Assembly: GCA_018828825.1 (NCBI GenBank)
Contig: JAHJUV010000039.1
Span: 1-22,167 of the forward strand
Length of the DNA: 22,167 nucleotides
Direction: 5' to 3'
Source of the DNA: Planctomycetota bacterium
GTDB lineage: Bacteria; Planctomycetota; Phycisphaerae; Sedimentisphaerales; UBA12454
Shown: positions 5,141 through 12,967 of the stretch, one piece after another
How positions within the stretch are numbered: the stretch's first letter is position 1
How the letters are laid out: every line of letters starts with the position of its first letter
The notes under the pieces: generated by a model
Told to the model about the DNA's origin: nothing
Database searches by the model: none
The model's input: only the letters and a program-made list of their open reading frames with translations
Position numbers and translations under genes: made by a program

Positions 5141-6343
5141 ATGACCGAAGCAAAGAAGACAGTTCTGTTTGAAAAGCACGCCGCTCTTGCCGGCAAGGCT
5201 CAGATAGTACCTTTTGCCGGCTGGATGATGCCGCTGTGGTACACATCTATAAGGGCTGAGCACACCGCTGTCCGTAAACAAGCGGGACTTTTCGACTGCA
5301 CGCATATGGCTGTGCTGAAAATCGCCGGTAAAGACGCGATGAATTTTCTTAATATCCTCACGACCAATGATGTCTCGATGTTAAAACCCGGCAAGGCCCG
5401 CTATTCATATATTCTTACCCCGGCAGGCGATATAATTGACGACATAATAGTATATTGTCAAGCCGGCGACAATTTTATGGTGGTCGCCAACGCATCAAAC
5501 GAACAGAAAGTCAAAGACTGGATAAAAAAAGTCAGAGCAGAGGCGATTGGGATAGATAAAAACTGGCAGTTCGAAGTCGCCGACCTCAAAGATGCCTCTT
5601 TGCCTGATGCGAGAGTAGATATCGCGCTGCAGGGTCCTGCATCGGCGCAATGTCTGAAAGATATTTTCGGCGTCGAAGCAGGCGGGATGAAATCCCTGTC
5701 GTTTATCACCGCGAAAGCAAAAAATCTGGACGTCATTATCACCTCGACCGGCTATACCGGCGCGAAAGTCAGTTTTGAACTTTTCGTTCATCCGTCAAAA
5801 GCGCCGCTGCTGTGGGATACAATTCTCGAAAAAGGCGCCGAGTTGGGCATTGTTCCGTGCGGGCTGGGTTCGAGGGACAGCCTGCGAATCGAAGCGGGAC
5901 TGCCTTTATACGGCCACGAACTTGCAGGAGACTTTAATATCTCGCCTTTCCAGGTAGGTTACCCATGGGCGGTGAAACTGCAAAAGGAAAACTTTATCGG
6001 CAAAGAGGCGATTACTAAAAAGGCAAATTTCGATACGGAAGTCGCCAGACTGAAATTCGACGGCGGCAAAGGTATAAGACCAATAAGACAATTGGATGGG
6101 ATATTAAACAGCGATGGAGTTTGCATCGGACAGGTTTTAAGCTGTGCCGGCGTGGGCGACAAACAGATTGCTCTTGCCCTGATTAAAAAAGAATTCAATG
6201 TCGCAGGCAAACCTGCCGGGGTTTATTATCTTGCCAGAAACCAGAGTCATATCCAGCAGGGCAGGAAAGAAAAAGTAACCCTCGGCGCAAAATTAACTGC
6301 CGATATCACAGGACAGGTAGTTGAAAGATTCGAAAAGTTTTAG
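5141..6343 (+). CDS. gcvT: glycine cleavage system aminomethyltransferase (T protein)
   Basis: Transfers the methylene group from aminomethyl-lipoyl GcvH to tetrahydrofolate, releasing ammonia. At 400 aa it is slightly longer than the usual 360-375. Family landmarks: FAGWMMPLWY (about 25-34), the LTTNDVSML region, ARYSYILTPAGDIIDDIIVY, ALQGPAS, the STGYTGAKVSFELF segment and LGSRDSLRIEAGLPLYGHEL near residue 250. The segment FDCTHMAVLKI replaces the more usual FDVSHMGEI. There is extra sequence around residues 115-155 (WIKKVRAEAIGIDKNWQFEVADLK). It is the first gene of the gcvT-gcvH-gcvPA-gcvPB operon. No clear Shine-Dalgarno precedes the ATG, which follows TTAATA. A degenerate T-like paralogue is unlikely given the complete operon. 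Confidence 0.95.
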   Translation: MTEAKKTVLFEKHAALAGKAQIVPFAGWMMPLWYTSIRAEHTAVRKQAGLFDCTHMAVLKIAGKDAMNFLNILTTNDVSMLKPGKARYSYILTPAGDIIDDIIVYCQAGDNFMVVANASNEQKVKDWIKKVRAEAIGIDKNWQFEVADLKDASLPDARVDIALQGPASAQCLKDIFGVEAGGMKSLSFITAKAKNLDVIITSTGYTGAKVSFELFVHPSKAPLLWDTILEKGAELGIVPCGLGSRDSLRIEAGLPLYGHELAGDFNISPFQVGYPWAVKLQKENFIGKEAITKKANFDTEVARLKFDGGKGIRPIRQLDGILNSDGVCIGQVLSCAGVGDKQIALALIKKEFNVAGKPAGVYYLARNQSHIQQGRKEKVTLGAKLTADITGQVVERFEKF

Positions 6344-6356
6344 AATGGAGTCGCGT

Positions 6357-6734
6357 ATGGTACCTGAAAATTTATTTTATACAAAAGACCACGAATGGGC
6401 GGATATTAAAGGCGATACCGCGACAATCGGCATTACCGATTATGCCCAGCACTCGCTCGGCGAGATTACTTTTGTCGAGCTGCCCGCTGCTGGAAAGCAG
6501 TTAAATGTTCACGATGTCGCGGCGGTAGTGGAAAGCTCAAAAGCCGCAAGCGATGTTTACAGTCCTGTTACAGGGCAGGTGACAGAAGTTAATAATGAGC
6601 TTGAGGCAAAGCCTGAGCTTATCAACGAAGATTGCTGCAAGGCCGGCTGGATTTTCAAACTGAAAATTGCCGCACCGGATACGAAACATCTTATGAACGC
6701 CTCACAGTACGAAGAATATCTGAAAACTATTTAG
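6357..6734 (+). CDS. gcvH: glycine cleavage system lipoyl carrier (H protein)
   Basis: Carries the aminomethyl group between P, T and L proteins on a lipoyl arm. Start at 6357 is chosen because GGAG (6347-6350) lies 6 nt upstream and MVPENLFYTKDHEW is the canonical N-terminus; in-frame ATGs at 6345 and 6321 would add an atypical tail overlapping gcvT. The resulting 125 aa is of normal length. The lipoylation lysine is Lys62 in VVESSKAASDVYSPVTG. The DYAQHSLGEITFVELP and NEDCCKAGWIFKL segments are typical. The gene begins 13 bp after gcvT, consistent with one transcript. Confidence 0.95.
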   Translation: MVPENLFYTKDHEWADIKGDTATIGITDYAQHSLGEITFVELPAAGKQLNVHDVAAVVESSKAASDVYSPVTGQVTEVNNELEAKPELINEDCCKAGWIFKLKIAAPDTKHLMNASQYEEYLKTI

Positions 6735-6746
6735 CCTGAGGTCAAA

Positions 6747-8081
6747 ATGCCTTTTATTGCAAACACGCCGCAGCAGCAAAAGCAGATGCTTAAGGAAATC
6801 GGCCTCTCGGCAGATGGCTTATTTGCCGATGTCCCAAAGGAATTTCTGGCAAAGAAATTTAATCTGCCCGCTGGAATGAGCGAATTCGAGGTCCGAAATC
6901 ATCTTGCCTCTCTTGCCGGCAAAAACTATATCGACCTTACCTGTTTCCTCGGCGGCGGATTTTACGACCATTTTATTCCCGCCGCTGTTTATTCGCTCAT
7001 CAGCAGAAGCGAATTTTACACCGCTTATACGCCTTATCAGCCCGAAATTTCGCAGGGCACTTTGCAGGCGATTTTCGAGTATCAGTCTCTTATTTGTCGG
7101 CTCACAGAAATGCAGGCCGCAAACGCCTCGCTCTACGATGGCGGAACTGCTTTGTACGAAGCGATGATGATGGCGCTGCGAATTACCGGCAGAAATAAAA
7201 TCCTGATTGATGACAGTGTCAATCCTATTTATCGCGTAATGATTCATTCTTATACCAAAAACCTCAGCATAGACCTTGAGGAAACGAAAAACGGCCAGGG
7301 CTTGATTAACAGAAAAGAGATTCTGAAGAAACTCGATGACGGCACTGCTGCGATAATCCTGCAGAATCCCAACTTCTTCGGCTGCATTGATGATTTTACC
7401 GATATTGCCGAGGCCGCCCACGCAAAAGGCGCTTTGCTGATTGTTTCCTGTTACCCGATTTCGCTGGGCATCTTAAAAACTCCCGGCGCAATGGGCGCCG
7501 ATATCGTTACCGGCGAAGGCCAGAGCCTCGGTTTAACAATGTCATTTGGCGGCCCTTATCTCGGATTTATGGCGACGAAAAAAGAATATGTAAGAAAAAT
7601 GCCGGGCAGGATTGTCGGCAGAACAAAAGATAATCAAAACAGGACAGGTTTTGTTTTAACCCTCCAGGCACGAGAACAGCATATCCGCCGCGAAAAGGCG
7701 ACTTCGAATATATGTTCAAATGAGGCTCTTTGCGCGTTGACGGCTCTCGTATATATGTCGCTGCTTGGCAAAGAGGGTCTAAAGCAAACGGCTCAGTTAT
7801 GCGCCGATAAGGCAAGTTACGCTTTGCAGAAATTGACCTCGATTAAAGGTGTAAAACCGCGTTTTGAGGCGAAGTGGTTTTTCAACGAGTTTGTAATCGA
7901 TTTGCCGACCAACGCCGCTGATGTCGCCGGCAAACTGATTGAAAAAGGTTTCGCGGCCGGCTTCCCGCTGAGCAGATATTACGAAGGTATGGAAAATTCG
8001 CTGCTCATCGCCGTTACCGAAAAAAGAACCAAACAGCAGATAGGTATGCTCGCTGAATCGCTGGAGTCTGTTTTATGCTGA
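6747..8081 (+). CDS. gcvPA: glycine dehydrogenase (decarboxylating) subunit 1
   Basis: The N-terminal half of the P protein, which with GcvPB decarboxylates glycine and loads the aminomethyl group on GcvH. 444 aa, normal for the split form. Landmarks: MPFIANTPQQQKQML start, YIDLTCFLGGGFYDHFIP, the FYTAYTPYQPEISQGTLQ segment, NASLYDGGTALYEA and SFGGPYLGFMATKKEYVRKMPGRIVG, all family features. GAGG 6 nt before the ATG supports this start. The gene starts 12 bp after gcvH and overlaps gcvPB by 7 bp, so the two subunits are translationally coupled, as suits a 1:1 heterodimer. Confidence 0.96.
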   Translation: MPFIANTPQQQKQMLKEIGLSADGLFADVPKEFLAKKFNLPAGMSEFEVRNHLASLAGKNYIDLTCFLGGGFYDHFIPAAVYSLISRSEFYTAYTPYQPEISQGTLQAIFEYQSLICRLTEMQAANASLYDGGTALYEAMMMALRITGRNKILIDDSVNPIYRVMIHSYTKNLSIDLEETKNGQGLINRKEILKKLDDGTAAIILQNPNFFGCIDDFTDIAEAAHAKGALLIVSCYPISLGILKTPGAMGADIVTGEGQSLGLTMSFGGPYLGFMATKKEYVRKMPGRIVGRTKDNQNRTGFVLTLQAREQHIRREKATSNICSNEALCALTALVYMSLLGKEGLKQTAQLCADKASYALQKLTSIKGVKPRFEAKWFFNEFVIDLPTNAADVAGKLIEKGFAAGFPLSRYYEGMENSLLIAVTEKRTKQQIGMLAESLESVLC

Positions 8082-9517
8082 TATTCGATAAAAGCGTGCA
8101 AGGCCGTCAGGGCGTGATGCCGCCCGCAAGTGATGTGCCGACTACCGTAAATATAAAGCAGGAACTTCGACGGGACACAGATGCCCGCCTGCCGGAATTG
8201 AGCGAGCTTGATGTTGTGAGACATTTTACGGAACTGTCGCGGCGAAACTTCGGCGTCGATACGAATTTCTATCCGCTCGGTTCGTGCACAATGAAATACA
8301 ATCCAAAAGTTGCCGAGAGGATTGCCTCTTATCCGGGCTTTGCGCATCTTCATCCTCTTATGCCGCAATTGCGGATGGGCGGGCTTCTTACGCAAGGCGC
8401 GCTTGAAGTGCTGTATGATATGGATAAATTCCTCTGCGAAATAATCGCGATGGCAGGTTTTACGATGCAGCCGATGGCCGGGGCTCACGGCGAACTGACC
8501 GGCATAATGATTATGGCCGCCTATCATCGCGACAAGGGCAATAAAAAAACAACGGTCCTGATTCCCGACAGCGCGCACGGTACGAATCCGGCCAGCGCGG
8601 CAATTGCAGGTTACAAAGTCGTCTCGGTGCCTTCCGACAGCAGGGGCGTAATGGACATAAACGCGTTAAAAAAGGTAGTTAATTCCGAAACGGCCGGCAT
8701 AATGCTTACCTGCCCCAATACGCTGGGCATTTTCGAGCCTGACATAAAAGAAATTTGCAGAATTATTCATTCCGTTGACGGCCTTTGCTATTATGACGGC
8801 GCAAATCTCAACGCCATTGTCGGCAAGGCAAAGCCCGGCGATTTTGGTTTCGATATTGTACATCTGAACCTCCACAAAACTTTCGCTTGTCCCCATGGGG
8901 GTGGTGGACCCGGGGCTGGGCCGGTCGGCGTTGTTGAAAAACTGCTCGACTATCTGCCTGTCTCGCTTGTGGTAAAAAGAAACGACGGCACTTTCGCGCT
9001 GGAATACGACAGACCAAAATCCATCGGATATATCGCGCCGTTTTACGGCAATTTCGCGATAATCCTGAGGGCTTATGTCTATATCCTTATGCTCGGCAAA
9101 GAAGGCCTCAAACGCGTTGCTGAAAACGCCGTTCTGAACGCAAATTATATAAAAGAAAAACTAAAAGCCCATTACGATTTGCCCTACGGCCAAGTCTGCA
9201 AACACGAATGCGTCTTCAGCGCATCAAAACAAATCGAAACCGGTATCCACGCAATAGATATCGCCAAAGGGCTTATAGATAGAGGCTTTCATCCGCCGAC
9301 CGTTTATTTCCCGTCGATAGTCAAAGAATCGATAATGATTGAGCCGACTGAGACCGAAAGCAAAGAAACACTCGATGCGTTTATCGAGACAATGATTGAA
9401 CTTGCACAAATCGCAAAGAACGAACCGGAAAAACTCAAAGCCGCACCGATTACTACCCCCGTCGGCAGACTGGACGAAACAGCCGCGGCGAAAAATGTCG
9501 ATATAGCGGAAGTATAG
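8075..9517 (+). CDS. gcvPB: glycine dehydrogenase (decarboxylating) subunit 2
   Basis: The PLP-binding half of the split P protein; 480 aa, normal length. Motifs: FYPLGSCTMKYNP (65-77), AHGELTG, DSAHGTNPASA, YYDGANLNAIVG and LNLHKTFACPHGGGGPGAGPVG, where Lys268 is the expected Schiff-base lysine followed by the glycine-rich loop. The start overlaps the end of gcvPA. It is the last gene of the operon; the lipoamide dehydrogenase (L protein) is not in this window and must be shared or encoded elsewhere. Confidence 0.96.
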   Translation: MLIFDKSVQGRQGVMPPASDVPTTVNIKQELRRDTDARLPELSELDVVRHFTELSRRNFGVDTNFYPLGSCTMKYNPKVAERIASYPGFAHLHPLMPQLRMGGLLTQGALEVLYDMDKFLCEIIAMAGFTMQPMAGAHGELTGIMIMAAYHRDKGNKKTTVLIPDSAHGTNPASAAIAGYKVVSVPSDSRGVMDINALKKVVNSETAGIMLTCPNTLGIFEPDIKEICRIIHSVDGLCYYDGANLNAIVGKAKPGDFGFDIVHLNLHKTFACPHGGGGPGAGPVGVVEKLLDYLPVSLVVKRNDGTFALEYDRPKSIGYIAPFYGNFAIILRAYVYILMLGKEGLKRVAENAVLNANYIKEKLKAHYDLPYGQVCKHECVFSASKQIETGIHAIDIAKGLIDRGFHPPTVYFPSIVKESIMIEPTETESKETLDAFIETMIELAQIAKNEPEKLKAAPITTPVGRLDETAAAKNVDIAEV

Positions 9518-9533
9518 AAGAGAATTCAGAATA

Positions 9534-9548
9534 TCCCGATTCTCGGGA
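9534..9548. repeat. short palindrome TCCCGA-N3-TCGGGA
   Basis: Perfect 6-bp arms around TTC; it is the exact reverse complement of the copy at 119-133. Confidence 0.6.
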
Positions 9549-9693
9549 CTTTCGCTGCGCTTCAGCAGAATTCAGTAGACAGAATGAAGAATTCTAAATC
9601 CTAATTTCTATCCGCCGTCGTCAAGACTATGGCGGACAAGAATCCTAAACAAATCCAAATTACCAAAATTCAAATTATTTAAACTAAACGAAA

Positions 9694-9715
9694 CCCTGCC
9701 ATTGTGATGGCAGGG
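9694..9715 (+). terminator. hairpin after the gcv operon
   Basis: CCCTGCCAT (9694-9702) and its exact complement ATGGCAGGG (9707-9715) around TGTG. There is no T-run after it in plus, so it may work as an RNA-stabilising or Rho-associated hairpin. It is the first strong stem after gcvPB, about 180 bp downstream. Confidence 0.5.
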
Positions 9716-9731
9716 CTAAACACGAAAAAAC

Positions 9732-9756
9732 CAACCAAATGAAATGGTTGATTTTT
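9732..9756 (+). terminator. putative intrinsic terminator of the gcv operon
   Basis: CAACCA (9732-9737) pairs with TGGTTG (9745-9750), followed by ATTTTT. The A-run upstream (9725-9730) lets the structure also act in the minus direction. Confidence 0.55.
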
Positions 9757-9888
9757 GGTGTAATAATGAGGGGCAGATGTTAAGCTGCGCAAAGTTTAAC
9801 GACTTTAGTGAATATTAGACGATAGCCATTAGGCAGTAGTCAGTAGGCAATGAACAGTTAATGACTTTCGATTTTTCCGGGGGTTTTT

Positions 9889-9999
9889 ATCCCGCACCTT
9901 CTAAATATTCAGTATATCATATAGACCTTTTAAAGAGTTTAATGAATAATAGAATTATGAAAGGTTTAACGAAGATTGAATAAAAAGAAGATGCGGGAT
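9889..9999 (+). repeat. start-codon inverted-repeat element, copy 3
   Basis: 111 bp. The left arm ATCCCGCACCTTCT is at 9889-9902; the right arm AGAAGATGCGGGAT at 9986-9999 has one mismatch. It ends with the AT of the aldo/keto reductase ATG (9998). Unlike the other copies there is no gene end next to the left arm; gcvPB stops 371 bp upstream. The subterminal AAATATTC and ATTGAATAAAAAG match copies 1 and 2. Confidence 0.85.
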
Positions 10000-11146
10000 G
10001 AAAATTACACAAACTAAACTTGTTGATTTTGGAAAGCGAAGCGAGCTTAAGGTTTATCCTGTAAGTATCGGCGCGATGCGGCTGCCGCAGGATGACAGCG
10101 AGGCGGTATCGCTTTTGCGGCAGGCGATTGACGCAGGAATGATTTATATTGATACGAGCAGAGGCTACGGCGACAGCGAGCTGAAACTTGCCAAAGCCCT
10201 CAAGGACGGCTACAGAGAAAAAGTAATCCTTTCGACGAAATGGTGTCCGTGGAACATTAAAATCGAGCCGACCGACGACACTTCCGCCGAGTGCGTATAT
10301 AAACGGCTGCTCGAATCGATGAAAAGGCTCGATGCAGATTATCTGGATTTTTATCAGCTTTGGAGCATAAATAATAACGAGCAGTGGCTTGGAGCCACTT
10401 GCAAAGGCGGAATGCTCGATGGGATTTTCCGGGCGAAAAAAGAGGGCCTTGTAAAGCATATCGGTTTTACAACTCACGACAAGCCGGAAAACGTCAGCAG
10501 GTATATTGACGAGGCCGACTGGTGCGAATCGATACTTTTCACGTATAATATTCTCGATACGAGTTACGAAGAGGCAATCGCAAAAGCTCACGAAAAAGGT
10601 ATTGCGACTATTGTTATGAATCCTATCGGCGGCGGAGTTTTGACGGAGGATTCACCGCCGTTGAATGACGCCGTGAAAAATGCGATTGGAGCTGCGGATT
10701 TAATCGAAATCGCTCATCGCTGGCTCAAAAGCAATAAAAATATAGACACGATTATTTGCGGCATAACTAAGCCGTCGGATATAACGTCAACCATTGAAAA
10801 TTATGAGAAAGACCCGTTAACTGCCGAGCAGAAACAGCGGCTCAGTGCGGAAATCGCCAAAATCTCAAAAAAGAACGTCGGTTTCTGCGTCGATTGTAAA
10901 TATTGCCTGCCCTGTCCGAAGGGCATAGATATCCCCGGCTTTATGCACATTGCGTATTTCAGTGAATTTCTCAAAGCCGACGAACGGGCCAGAGACGTTT
11001 ACAACTGGCTGGTAAATCCGAGCAACGCCAGCAAATCCGCTGACCCCGGCGAATGTATCGAGTGCGGAAAATGCGAACCGAAGTGCACCCAGAAGATCGA
11101 AATCGTAGAAATGCTCAAGACGCTCAAAAGCAAATTCGGCCAATAG
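9998..11146 (+). CDS. aldo/keto reductase with C-terminal 4Fe-4S clusters
   Basis: 382 aa. Residues about 1-285 are an NADPH-type aldo/keto reductase TIM barrel, with IDTSRGYGDSE (51-61, Asp52 and Tyr57) and Lys81 of the catalytic tetrad. The His expected after the DFYQL strand is Trp122, so the tetrad is incomplete. The C-terminal 100 residues contain two Cys clusters, CVDCKYCLPCP and CIECGKCEPKC, typical of two ferredoxin-like 4Fe-4S centres, so electrons may come from or go to an iron-sulfur relay. Such fused proteins are common in anaerobes; the substrate is unknown. The start codon is supplied by repeat copy 3. It is convergent with the gene at 11165, with 18 bp between. Confidence 0.9.
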   Translation: MKITQTKLVDFGKRSELKVYPVSIGAMRLPQDDSEAVSLLRQAIDAGMIYIDTSRGYGDSELKLAKALKDGYREKVILSTKWCPWNIKIEPTDDTSAECVYKRLLESMKRLDADYLDFYQLWSINNNEQWLGATCKGGMLDGIFRAKKEGLVKHIGFTTHDKPENVSRYIDEADWCESILFTYNILDTSYEEAIAKAHEKGIATIVMNPIGGGVLTEDSPPLNDAVKNAIGAADLIEIAHRWLKSNKNIDTIICGITKPSDITSTIENYEKDPLTAEQKQRLSAEIAKISKKNVGFCVDCKYCLPCPKGIDIPGFMHIAYFSEFLKADERARDVYNWLVNPSNASKSADPGECIECGKCEPKCTQKIEIVEMLKTLKSKFGQ

Positions 11147-11169
11147 AAAAAATAGAAATCCTATCTATT
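11147..11169 (-). terminator. weak A/T hairpin between convergent genes
   Basis: On the minus strand AATAGA and TCTATT form a stem running into T6, overlapping the stop codon of the 11165 gene. The pairing is all A/T except one pair, so I am unsure. Confidence 0.35.
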
Positions 11170-11860
11170 TGCTTTGCCAGTCGTACTCGGCGTTTCCGCG
11201 GCTTTCTTCATCGTCATCTGCCATCAGGAACAGCTTGCCTTTTGCTGAGTAGTCTTTGTCAATCCCGTTAGAGACAGACCCCCTTTGACGGTCATCAGGC
11301 GTCGTGGACGCCTTGTCTCTAACGGGATAAATCCATCCGACGACGTAAATTGTCTGTTTAATCGGCCATTGATTGGCGGTTTTTTTGTCTGTCTTTATCT
11401 GCTCGTATTTTCCTTTTGTGATGAGGTATAGAAGCTGTTTGTTTTTTCCGTTTTCGTTTTCAAAGGTTTTTGCCGGGTCGATATTGCCTTTGAATTGTGC
11501 GCTTATGGTATAGCTGCTGTCGGTATATTCATACTCGCATTGCCAGCGGCCTGCTGCCAGGCCGTTGGGTTCGATGACGATTTCGAGATTGCCCCTGTTT
11601 TCATCGTTTCTTTGGACGTTTCCTTTGAGGATTGTCTGGCTGCTTATGACGGTTTTTCCTTTTTTGCCGGTCTGTTTTATTGGGAGGGCGTTTTTGCCCA
11701 GCAGTCTTTGTTCTTCGAACCAGGGTCTTTCTTCGTAGGCCCGATTTTTGTCTATTGGCCCGAACAGTGATATTTGGTTAATCATATATAGCAGTACGAG
11801 AATTGCCACTGCGACGACTATGGCGATGAGTGCGAAGCCTCGATTTTTCGCTCTTTTCAT
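11165..11860 (-). CDS. membrane-anchored protein with prepilin-like N-terminus
   Basis: 231 aa. KRAKNRGFALIAIVVAVAILVLLYMI at the N-terminus is a short basic stretch, a Gly-Phe junction and one hydrophobic helix, as in type IV pilin-like (PilX/GspK-type) proteins, although Glu5 is absent. The rest is hydrophilic and probably extracytoplasmic: a beta-rich middle (LEIVIEPNGLAAGRWQCEYEY, residues 92-112), a Lys/Asn-rich linker and an acidic C-terminal tail. Residues about 177-200 (YPVRDKASTTPDDRQRGSV and following) are encoded by a 67-bp palindromic element and are probably an insertion. The neighbour upstream is a Zn-ribbon membrane protein on the same strand, 16 bp away. Function is unknown; a pseudopilin or surface protein is possible. 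Confidence 0.75.
   Translation of the reverse strand: MKRAKNRGFALIAIVVAVAILVLLYMINQISLFGPIDKNRAYEERPWFEEQRLLGKNALPIKQTGKKGKTVISSQTILKGNVQRNDENRGNLEIVIEPNGLAAGRWQCEYEYTDSSYTISAQFKGNIDPAKTFENENGKNKQLLYLITKGKYEQIKTDKKTANQWPIKQTIYVVGWIYPVRDKASTTPDDRQRGSVSNGIDKDYSAKGKLFLMADDDEESRGNAEYDWQSK
11262..11328. repeat. 67-bp three-way-junction palindrome inside a gene
   Basis: ATCCCGTTAGAGACA (11262-11276) is perfectly complementary to 11314-11328. Between these arms lie two more stems: GACC/GGTC (11277-11280 and 11290-11293) and GGCGTC/GACGCC (11298-11303 and 11307-11312, GTG loop). It is read in frame on the minus strand as about 23 residues. The translation resembles the PVRDKVS...RQRGSVSNG peptides I have seen in environmental genomes, which come from dispersed repeats. 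Confidence 0.75.
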
Positions 11861-11876
11861 TTTCAGGATTCCCGCT

Positions 11877-12161
11877 CTAAAAACTGCCTCCCATTTCGGC
11901 GTTCATCTGCTGTATCTGCTGCCTTAGGGTTTGCGTTAATTCCACTGATTTTAAGGTCAGCCAGATGGTAACGATGATAACCACTATGGAGACTACCCAT
12001 TTTGTCGCGGGTTTATAGCGGGGGCTGAACCATATAAGGGGCAGGGCGAACGGCCCGGCGCATAACAGCCCGATTACGACCCAGTAGGTGGAAAAATACC
12101 ATTTTATTTTCGGTTTGCCGGTTTCGTCGAATTCCTTGCCGCAATATGGACATTTTATCAT
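11877..12161 (-). CDS. small Zn-ribbon membrane protein
   Basis: 94 aa. CPYCGKEFDETG at residues 4-15 is half a zinc ribbon (one CxxC only). Two hydrophobic helices follow: about 26-46 (YWVVIGLLCAGPFALPLIWF) and about 54-69 (WVVSIVVIIVTIWLTL). The C-terminal tail is Gln rich. GGAG lies 7 nt before the ATG. The gene is followed after 16 bp by the prepilin-like gene, so they likely share a transcript. It resembles the small zinc-ribbon membrane proteins of unknown function common in Gram-negative genomes. Confidence 0.75.
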   Translation of the reverse strand: MIKCPYCGKEFDETGKPKIKWYFSTYWVVIGLLCAGPFALPLIWFSPRYKPATKWVVSIVVIIVTIWLTLKSVELTQTLRQQIQQMNAEMGGSF

Positions 12162-12241
12162 AATTTTCTCCTGTGGTATTTATCAAGTATATCGACAGTA
12201 TAAGGCCGGTTTGGGGAAATGTAAAGCGGGGCCTAAATATC

Positions 12242-12269
12242 TTGAGTTTTGCCGAAATTTGCGTAAAAT
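12242..12269 (+). promoter_or_regulatory. promoter of tRNA-Ser
   Basis: TTGAGT (12242-12247), 16-bp spacer, TAAAAT (12264-12269), 27 bp upstream of the mature tRNA end. Confidence 0.5.
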
Positions 12270-12296
12270 TACCTGTTATTGCCAACAGTTGATAAT

Positions 12297-12383
12297 GGAG
12301 AGGTGTCGGAGCGGCTGATCGAGCTGGTTTCGAAAACCAGTGTGCTCGTTAGAGTACCGCGGGTTCGAATCCCGCCCTCTCCG
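12297..12383 (+). tRNA. tRNA-Ser (CGA)
   Basis: 87 nt with acceptor arms GGAGAGG (12297-12303) and CCTCTCC (12376-12382), discriminator G, a CTGGT/ACCAG anticodon stem and loop TTCGAAA with anticodon CGA (12331-12333). It has the long variable arm of class II tRNAs and GGTTCGAATCC in the T arm. The CCA end is not encoded. Confidence 0.95.
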
Positions 12384-12405
12384 TTCTTCGCTGCGCTACG
12401 AACGG
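12381..12405 (+). terminator. hairpin attached to the tRNA-Ser 3' end
   Basis: CCGTTC (12381-12386), whose first three bases are the tRNA's own 3' end, pairs with GAACGG (12400-12405). The loop contains the TTCGCTGCGCT fragment. No T-run follows, so it may mark a processing point and not a terminator. Confidence 0.4.
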
Positions 12406-12447
12406 CAGAGCCGTTAACGATTAACTTTGAGGAGTTTAATTGCAGAT

Positions 12448-12888
12448 ATGGTGAAAACGCATCTGGTTATCTTGAAAAAGTGCTATCTGGACAAAATCCT
12501 TGACGGCAGCAAGAGCATAGAGCTGCGGCTTACAAAAACGGCTGTTCCACCTTTCGGAAATATTGCTGTCGGGGATAGATTATTTTTGAAAGAATCTTCC
12601 GGGCCGGTGTACGCCGTTGCGAGAGTATCGGCATTTACAGAGTTTAGAAATCTGACGCCGGCAAAGATAGCCAGATTAAAGGCTGAATTTAACGATAAAA
12701 TCCTCGGTGAAGATGAGTATTGGAAATTCAAAAGCGACAGCAAATTCGCGGTTCTGGTCTGGATGAAAAACGTTAGAAAAATCAAGCCTGTGAGAATTAA
12801 CAAGAAGGATTGGCGGGCGTGGGTAGTACTGACCGAGTCGAACGATTTTGGACTGCTGAAATTACCCCCACACCAAATTGCCCTGTAG
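12448..12888 (+). CDS. ASCH-domain protein
   Basis: 146 aa from ATG 12448; GAGGAG at 12429-12434 is 13 nt upstream, rather far, and TTG 12427 is a less likely start. Residues about 1-105 have the ASCH pattern: a hydrophobic strand THLVILKKCYLDKILDGSKSIELRL with the KxxxxILDGxKxIExR signature, then GNIAVGDRLFLKES and a VYAVARVSAFTEF strand. ASCH proteins have a PUA-like fold and bind RNA or modified nucleotides; some are tRNA or N4-acetylcytidine hydrolases. The last eight codons and the stop are encoded by the left arm of an inverted repeat (12865-12966), so the native C-terminus may have been replaced. It lies 64 bp downstream of tRNA-Ser and may share its promoter. Confidence 0.8.
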   Translation: MVKTHLVILKKCYLDKILDGSKSIELRLTKTAVPPFGNIAVGDRLFLKESSGPVYAVARVSAFTEFRNLTPAKIARLKAEFNDKILGEDEYWKFKSDSKFAVLVWMKNVRKIKPVRINKKDWRAWVVLTESNDFGLLKLPPHQIAL

Positions 12889-12966
12889 CGCAACTATAAG
12901 ATTCAAAACCATATACAATCAAAACATTTTCCGCCTACGCAGCCATTGTGCAATTTGATGTGGGGG
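12865..12966. repeat. inverted-repeat pair between convergent ASCH and rodA genes
   Basis: CCCCCACACCAAATTGC (12865-12881) and GCAATTTGATGTGGGGG (12950-12966) are complementary over 17 bp with one mismatch, 68 bp apart. The left arm encodes the last codons of the ASCH gene, and the right arm ends one base before the rodA stop codon (12968-12970). It looks like a small inserted element unrelated in sequence to the ATCCCGCACC family. Confidence 0.7.
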
Positions 12967-12967
12967 T

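Larger units (their letters stand above)
9518..9888. other. 371-bp intergenic stretch with several small repeats
   Basis: No gene seen. It holds the TCCCGA palindrome (9534-9548), a TTCGCTGCGCT fragment, AATTC-rich direct repeats (about 9522-9595), a TCCGCC/GGCGGA hairpin (9611-9636), two terminator-like hairpins (9694-9715, 9732-9756), and a degenerate CAGTAGG/CAGTAAT run (about 9826-9862). A GAATATTAGACG 12-mer at 9811-9822 is also present at 2191-2203 in the small RNA candidate (GAATATTAGACG). Confidence 0.6.

Noticed and set aside
6321..6356. upstream start for gcvH
   Set aside because: It would overlap gcvT and add 12 residues not found in the family; GGAG lies at the right distance from ATG 6357.
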